Part shown: piece by piece, positions 58,761 through 64,000 of the stretch | How positions within the stretch are numbered: position 1 is the first letter of the stretch | Layout of the letters: the number at the start of each line of letters is the position of its first letter | Assembly (NCBI GenBank): GCA_007026445.1 | Contig: VDMD01000002.1 | Coordinates: 682,001-746,000 of the forward strand | Reading direction: 5' to 3' | Origin: Schizophyllum amplum | Lineage: Eukaryota > Basidiomycota > Agaricomycetes > Agaricales > Schizophyllaceae | DNA: 64,000 bases | Position numbers and translations under genes: made by a program | The notes under the pieces: model-generated | Database searches by the model: none | Told to the model about the DNA's origin: nothing | Seen by the model: only the letters and a program-made list of their open reading frames with translations

Positions 58761-61187
58761 TCATGATGATACGACCCCCATCCGCCCTAGCACATGCGAG
58801 TCGTAGCTCGTGCCGAGGTCGATGCCCACATCGGTCGGAGCCCGCGACCACCGCTCGACATACGTGCTTTCCAACGTCTCGCGCATCTCGTGCGCAGGCG
58901 TCGGTGTACGCGGCGTGGGTCCACGCGAGAGCTTGAGCGCGCCAGAGCCCTCCTCCGTCAGCGACTGCACCGACGGCGCCGGCGCGAGGTACATGCGCCG
59001 CTCACTCACACACTCCACCTCGTCCTGCTCAACCTCGTTGAGATCGCGCAGCCACGGTATGCGCATCGCCTCCCCCGTGTCATTGCGCACCAGCGGTGGT
59101 GGTGTGGGCGTCTTCGCTGGCTTCGCCTCCGGCTGCCATGACGCCCATCGACTACGTCCGTCGATGACGCCGCTGGGAACCCAGCGTCGGGACGCCCAGC
59201 TATCGTTGCCCAGCTCGGTCGTATCGCGCCACGACTCGGGTGACATCGTGCGTTGAATCCTCGCGCCCCACGCATATGTACTGTTAGCACCGTCCGAATT
59301 GGGCGTCGCGGGTCTGGAGTCGAGCTCCGACACGGTGTCCCCTCTGCCATGATACGCGCGCGGCGTCCGCGTCGTGTCGCCCGTCGTGTTCCGGCGATGC
59401 CGGTGGGCGGCACTGAAGTAGTACATGCTGATTGGGCGCATGTCACTTGCGGGAACGTCCGCTGCCTCAGCGGAGTCGATCTCAGATGGCAGGCGCCCTC
59501 CGACGGCAGAAGGGTAGGATATGGACGACCCGCTCCGCGAGTGCGTCCAGTTGGACCCGGACCTAGGAGAGCGAGCTGACGCTTTCGAGTACGTACGCCC
59601 ATGTGCGTACACAGGCATCTTCCACTGACTGATGTCGGGCAGCGGTGGAAAGTGCGGTGTCAACTCCTGGACAGCGCGGAATGAGTCGGGCATGCTGGCC
59701 TGCGACTTGCTGTGTGCATGCATGCCGCCCACCCCGTCGTCAGCAGCCATGCTTGAGCCAGCGACCGAGTTACGTCGCAGTGGCGGTCCAGTCAATATGC
59801 TCCAGTCCGACGTCGGACGCCATGTCGAACCCACCTCCGAGACTTCAGGGGAAGGCGACCGAAAGCGCTCCGTTATTAAGGACGGGCTGGGCATGTTGAG
59901 CTCCGAGAAGCGCACATGTAGCGTTGGCGCGCGTGCCCCGCCCCAGTATACCGTTACCCGTTCGCGCGCCCCAGCGGGGACGTCGCCGCGCAAGTTGGCG
60001 AAACCGCGCATACCCGGAAGACCGAGCGAGGTGACGGGCTGAGAGATGGGCTTTTCGGGCGCACGGGCGGCAGCATGGAACGTCGTTGCAGTCGGCGACA
60101 GCTCGCGGAACGTGCTCAGGCGCGGGTTGGCGATAAGCTGCAGGAGCTTCGAGCGCCGGAGGCCCTGACCCTGCCGTGCGTCGTCAAACGTCTCCACGCT
60201 CTCCATCCCGAGTGAGGCGCCGACGCATAGTTTTGCACGGGAGAGGGCGCGCAGGATACGGCGAGTCAAGACGGTAGCAAAAGATGGAGGGGCGTATCCG
60301 ACTAGAGTTTCGATGAGACCAATAATGAGACCTGTTGTAGTCCATATGGTGCCACCGAATGAATGGAAGGTGCCGTTGGCGGAGCTTTGAATTTGCTTGT
60401 GATCGCGGTTGACGTGCAGGAGATGCTTTAGAGCAAAGCATGCAGGCAGAGCTTGCATAGCAGCAAGTAGTGCCAAGGCAGAGTATGTGAAGACGGTCCA
60501 GAGGCCCTCGTCGCGATCATTCTGGAAACCAATGGCAACTATGGTTGCAGAGCCATTTGTAAAGGCACCTACGAGCGATAAGCACATAGTGACTTCGAGG
60601 GATCCGACGAACAGACGCACCACGGGTGATGCCAACAAACGATGCAACCTCGTACAAGATGAGCGTGATGGGAAGAAGTACAGCAATCAGAGAAATCTGG
60701 ATGAGAAGCTTGAGCCAGCGGGGGTAGGAGTCGATGAATTGTGAACGGAGGAGAAAGAATATGAAGAGCCCATAGAAGAAGATGGGAAAGACCGAGGCGA
60801 CACCTAGTGAAACATTGAGCATATGCACGAGACAGGGCTATGTATGAAGACGTACCGACTATAGTGTCAACCACTCTGAACGCCCTGATGTCATCCCGAA
60901 TCGCAGGAAGTAGGTGGGTAATCATGTCGAGCAACGCGAGAGCGAGGTACACGCAGCCCTCTGCTGCAAGCAGCATGTGCTTTCTAGAGGAGTTGATGAT
61001 GTTAAGCATCGGAGGACCGCTTGCACAAAGATACCACGCACCTATGACCCAGCCCCCAGTTCGCGTAAACTGTCCAGGAAGCGACAAGCGCCTCTAGACC
61101 CGCGGGAATGACCAACACTACAGATTGTACGGTCGTGAACGATTGACAGCGCAATACGGTCGGAGAGGAGAGACAGATGTATCCCAT
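58761..61187 (-). CDS. Polytopic membrane protein with a long disordered tail
   Basis: Exons were joined by hand. QSVVLVIPAGLEALVASWTV (helix 1) is joined, by a 58-bp intron ending CTCTAG, to KHMLLAAEGCVYLALALLDM (helix 2). An intron follows, then VASVFPIFFYGLFIFFLL (helix 3) and LLIQISLIAVLLPITLILYE (helix 4). A 52-bp intron gives VASFVGITRGAFTNGSATIV. Then WTVFTYSALALLAAMQALPA (helix 5) and GTIWTTTGLIIGLIETLVGY (helix 6). About 480 Ser/Arg/Pro-rich residues with many SP/TP sites follow, ending SHVLGRMGVVSS. The six or seven helices and the phosphorylatable tail resemble a receptor-like protein, but no GPCR class motif is seen. The 5' end is uncertain: 61187 is the first Met in frame (MGYICLSSPTVLRCQ). 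Confidence 0.62.
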
Positions 61188-63074
61188 CGGCTATTCTTGT
61201 GTGTCCGGTAATCACAACAATGGGCATTGCAGTCCAGGGCCTGCCTGATCTCGGCGGCAAAAAAGAAGGGAAGCGCGTCCCAGAGAACGAAAAAAGGAGT
61301 GGACCGCAGACTTAATGCTGCGCGGAAAGGTCGACCAGCGCTGAGAAGGACGAAGGGAGTGACAAGGCGAGAAGAAGCAAGTCCAGACGCGCAGTCCATT
61401 CCGTCCCCGGTTGCCATCTCCAAGGTCGATCTCGTTGCTACCCTGGAAGATGGAAACAATTGAGGGACCTTCAGGAGGCGCATCACTGAGTCGGGTCGGT
61501 GCTCACTGCTCCTCCGTTCTGTTTTTGTGTGTCTGTTGTTTTATGTTGTATGCATGCTTCAAACCAGTCGCTCAGGACGATGTCCGAGTCGAGGTGCCGG
61601 AATCAGCGGGACACACGCGACCACTCACTTCTGCCCTACCGGAACACGATGCTCCATGCTGACTCACTAGAAATTGTGTATGCATGAGTTTCGTACTCTT
61701 GCTTAGAGTCGTGCTGTGCGAGAAACCGAAGAAGGACTTTTCAGCCTCAAGTCACTTGAACAAGTTCGAAGTCAAGCGAAGCCGTAGTCGAGAGGCCTAG
61801 GACGCGTCAAGAGAGACGGCAGTAGGGGAGAGAAGGGAAGAAACCAGCTCTCACTGAGGGCTGGGGCTTGTCGGGGTCGGCCGGCCGCGGGGGGCGGACT
61901 GCGACGGCGCGTGCTCGTGGGGTCACGTGACGCGCGCCTACAGCCACCCACCAAACCGCGGTCCGGCCGACTGAACGCTGTAGCAGATGAAGGGCACAGC
62001 CCCAGGCCAAGCGGAAGGGGCCTGAAGCAAACCCGTGCTGCCCCGAGCGTTAGCGAGTCATACAGAGGGAAGAGGAGGGTGGGCAAACGAAAACAGCCTA
62101 TGAGCTTTGAGGGCAAAGGCAGAGAAGCGATTGTGGCACCGACGCGTACTCCGCGCGCGTGACCGTGGCGGCGCTTCTTTCGGAAGCGCCCATCACGGCG
62201 CTATGGGCCGGCCTCCGTTCTCGTGCTTCGCTTGACTCCCGCAAAGGCGCCGCAAGCGGTGCCTTAGCTCGCATTCCAGCTGTTTGCAGAACGATAGACG
62301 GGTCGCGCTCAGACGCTGTGGAGCGCGCGTGACCGGTCCGAGGACACCCGGGCAGCGTCGACGGTCGATGGAAGCCAAACCGGGGAGTACTGGAACCCGG
62401 TTTTTGGCCCAAAAGGTAGGGAACATAGATCTCGTCCCCTGCGAGGTCCTCCACGCTATGCGGCGGGCTTGGCGGCGAAGGCTCAAGTCACCACGCGCGG
62501 TCGGACAATGGTGCCGGAGGCGCGCCGTTGGAGCGCCTCGCGTGTGTTTTGCTCTTCACGTGAGGTGGGCGTCAGAGCGCGACCCGTCTATCGTTTTGCA
62601 AACAGCTGTCAGCGCAAGTGGCGTGGGAACGGTAGCACGTGTGTTCGCACGCTCATGTTCAACATACTTACACATGCGCCCAGCATGCGCCTAGAATCGG
62701 GCTGACATGGCGTCTGCCTGGCTCCAAAGCTTTAGTATGGGCAGAACAGGACGTGCAGAGCAATTTGACAGGTATGGTTCAAGACGATGAACTGGTGATG
62801 CACGTTCAATCGAGGGTGTTACGACGATGTGTACGGAATCCGGATCCGGGGAAAGGCTGGTGACAGTGAAGGATAGATGATCGTACATCGGGATTATTTG
62901 CAGTTATACAAGTAAAGCTGATAAAATACAGTACGAAGCAGATGTAAGAGTATGCAATGGAACGTGAATATCCAGGTTGAACGTCCGCCAAAGTGTCTAC
63001 ATTGTCGCTTGTGAGGTAGTGAGCGAAGTGATTGTGGGCTGCAAGGTCTACGACAGCACGCTGCAGCAAGTCTA
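61188..63074. other. Intergenic 1.9 kb with a TIR element
   Basis: Between the membrane-protein start and the 3' end of the Vip1-like gene. It contains a 332-bp inverted-repeat element at 62277-62608 and a short hairpin GGCGCTTC/GAAGCGCC at 62170-62190. Open frames on both strands are GC-driven and unsupported. No gene was recognised. Confidence 0.45.
62277..62608. mobile_element. 332-bp TIR element related to the 32.9-kb MITE
   Basis: Terminal repeats of 40 bp at 62277-62316 and 62569-62608 differ at only two positions. Each starts CAGCTGTTTGCA[G/A]AACGA. The first 14 bases are almost those of the MITE at 32.9 kb (CAGTCGTTTGCAGAA). The flanks read TC on both sides rather than TA, so the target duplication may be mutated or a different one. 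There is no coding capacity. Confidence 0.72.
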
Positions 63075-64000
63075 TCAGGCCTCAGGACTCGAGCTGGTCG
63101 GCAGAGCCGGTATAGCCTGTATTTTCTCCGGGTGGACATCGTCGTCCTGGTCACGTCTGTCAGTTCATGCTTGGATACGCACGAGAGGAACATACCTCAG
63201 GCATGCGGTCGAAATGCTTCGACAGCTTTTCAATGACCAAACTGTATGGCAAGTGCTGCGTCAATCGCCTGAAGAGAGCCGTCAGAATTATTTGTGTGTA
63301 CGCAATCAACTCAGCGACAAACCTCTTGGGCATCACGTTCAGTGAATGCCGAGCGTCCAGAGTCGAATCCAGCACATTGGATGAATGAGCGCCCTCGCTC
63401 AAGGAGATCTTGATCGAGTACTCCTTGTCCGACTTGCCGCGCCCATGGTTCCGCTCATAGAGCTCAAACGTGATGTGCGACTGATGTCCTATGAGTTGCT
63501 TCGCCAGCAGTTCATAGCACAAGGTTCACTCACAGCATAGTCCAGCTCCGGAATCCTCCGGTTCGCGATAGGCAGCCCAGAGAACAGCACGAGGTTCACG
63601 AGCGTATGTATGTGGCTCTCCTTCGTGAAGTACAGACGAAGGGAGCATCCGTAGTTATTGCGTGCATTTTCGAGGTCCTCGACTACCTTGCGCAGTAACG
63701 GCAGCGACGTGAGCACGCCGATTTCCTCCCTGCTTGTGTGTTAGCTCAAGACTATGGAGGTCACGCAAGAAACTCACTTCTCATCCGGGTCTATGCCATA
63801 CTCCTGCGGCGCAACGAGGTCAAAGAGTGCCTTGGCGCGCCCATATAGTTCATGCAGCCGTCGGTCCTGGGGCTGGCCCGGAGGAGCTGTATTGGCCTTG
63901 CCGCCGTGTTCATCGAAGATGGAGAACAGGAACTGGCGATGGTGAAGGGCACAGTACTTGATCGTGTCGTATAGCTCCGATACCTATCGCAGGCCATCAG
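63075..64000 (-). CDS. VIP1: Inositol hexakisphosphate / diphosphoinositol kinase Vip1 (3' part)
   Basis: Runs off the right edge, so only the C-terminal histidine-acid-phosphatase-like portion is seen. Reading into the gene: [49 protein letters not shown]; then [47 protein letters not shown]; then [40 protein letters not shown] and [20 protein letters not shown]. Fungal Vip1/Asp1 proteins combine an N-terminal ATP-grasp kinase (outside the window) with this phosphatase-like half and make 1-phosphorylated inositol pyrophosphates. A last intron of 49 bp gives the acidic end [20 protein letters not shown] and a stop at 63075-63077. Confidence 0.83.

Noticed and set aside
60576..60627. Extra membrane helix (SLEVTMCLSLVGAF) in the 58.8-61.2 kb protein
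   Set aside because: It would require a 28-bp intron. Using a 52-bp intron with proper ends keeps the frame and removes this segment.
63120..63170. Vip1 C-terminus ending directly after MPE-Thr
   Set aside because: An acceptor at TGACAG gives an immediate stop. The next acceptor (ACCAG) makes a normal 49-bp intron and an acidic tail, which is more plausible.

Overview
The window looks like nuclear DNA of a filamentous basidiomycete, most likely an Agaricomycete. It is moderately GC-rich, genes are closely packed on both strands, and almost every gene is interrupted by 48-65 bp introns with GTRNGY donors, CTRAY branch sites and YAG acceptors. Many genes have clear fungal orthologues. The species cannot be fixed from sequence alone. 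Gene limits below were assembled by hand by joining exons across such introns.

Layout. 0.3-10.2 kb: an Air1/2-type zinc-knuckle RNA-surveillance protein, divergent from a CAF16-like ABC ATPase of the CCR4-NOT connection; an Opy2-type membrane anchor; and a BIRC6-type E2 enzyme joined to an IBR-like zinc module. 10.8-18.7 kb: one copy of an uncharacterised gene family, a peroxisomal ABCD half-transporter divergent from a peroxisomal adenine-nucleotide carrier, a Pif1-like helicase relic and a stand-alone HNH_2 protein. 19.5-25.7 kb is a rearranged stretch: a secreted-protein gene and its broken duplicate, the second (inverted) copy of the uncharacterised family, another helicase relic and two orphan genes.

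26-40.6 kb is conserved housekeeping DNA: Ada3/Ngg1 (SAGA), a TRAPPC2L/Tca17-like TRAPP subunit, the HEAT protein Rtp1/Tango6, a Rim15-type PAS-kinase-receiver protein and mitoribosomal bS18m. 40.6-46.2 kb is a gene-poor block with inverted repeats, a perfect 28-bp palindrome and a perfect 136-bp tandem duplication. 46.2-64 kb: a Gln-rich orphan protein divergent from Rpn11, a small zinc-finger protein, a division-1 chitin synthase, a kinase-fold protein, an FTS/AKTIP-type E2 variant, orotate phosphoribosyltransferase (URA5), a polytopic membrane protein with a long tail, and the 3' part of a Vip1 inositol-pyrophosphate kinase that runs off the right edge.

Functional themes are nutrient and stress signalling (Opy2-like, Rim15, Vip1), peroxisomal fatty-acid oxidation (ABCD transporter plus ATP carrier sharing one promoter) and ubiquitin biology (E2-IBR fusion, Rpn11, E2 variant). 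Three non-autonomous TIR elements were found by eye; two of them share their outer termini. I found no convincing tRNA, rRNA or CRISPR, and no clearly new multi-gene system. The least explained items are the inverted, exon-duplicated gene family, the HNH_2 gene and the TIR elements.
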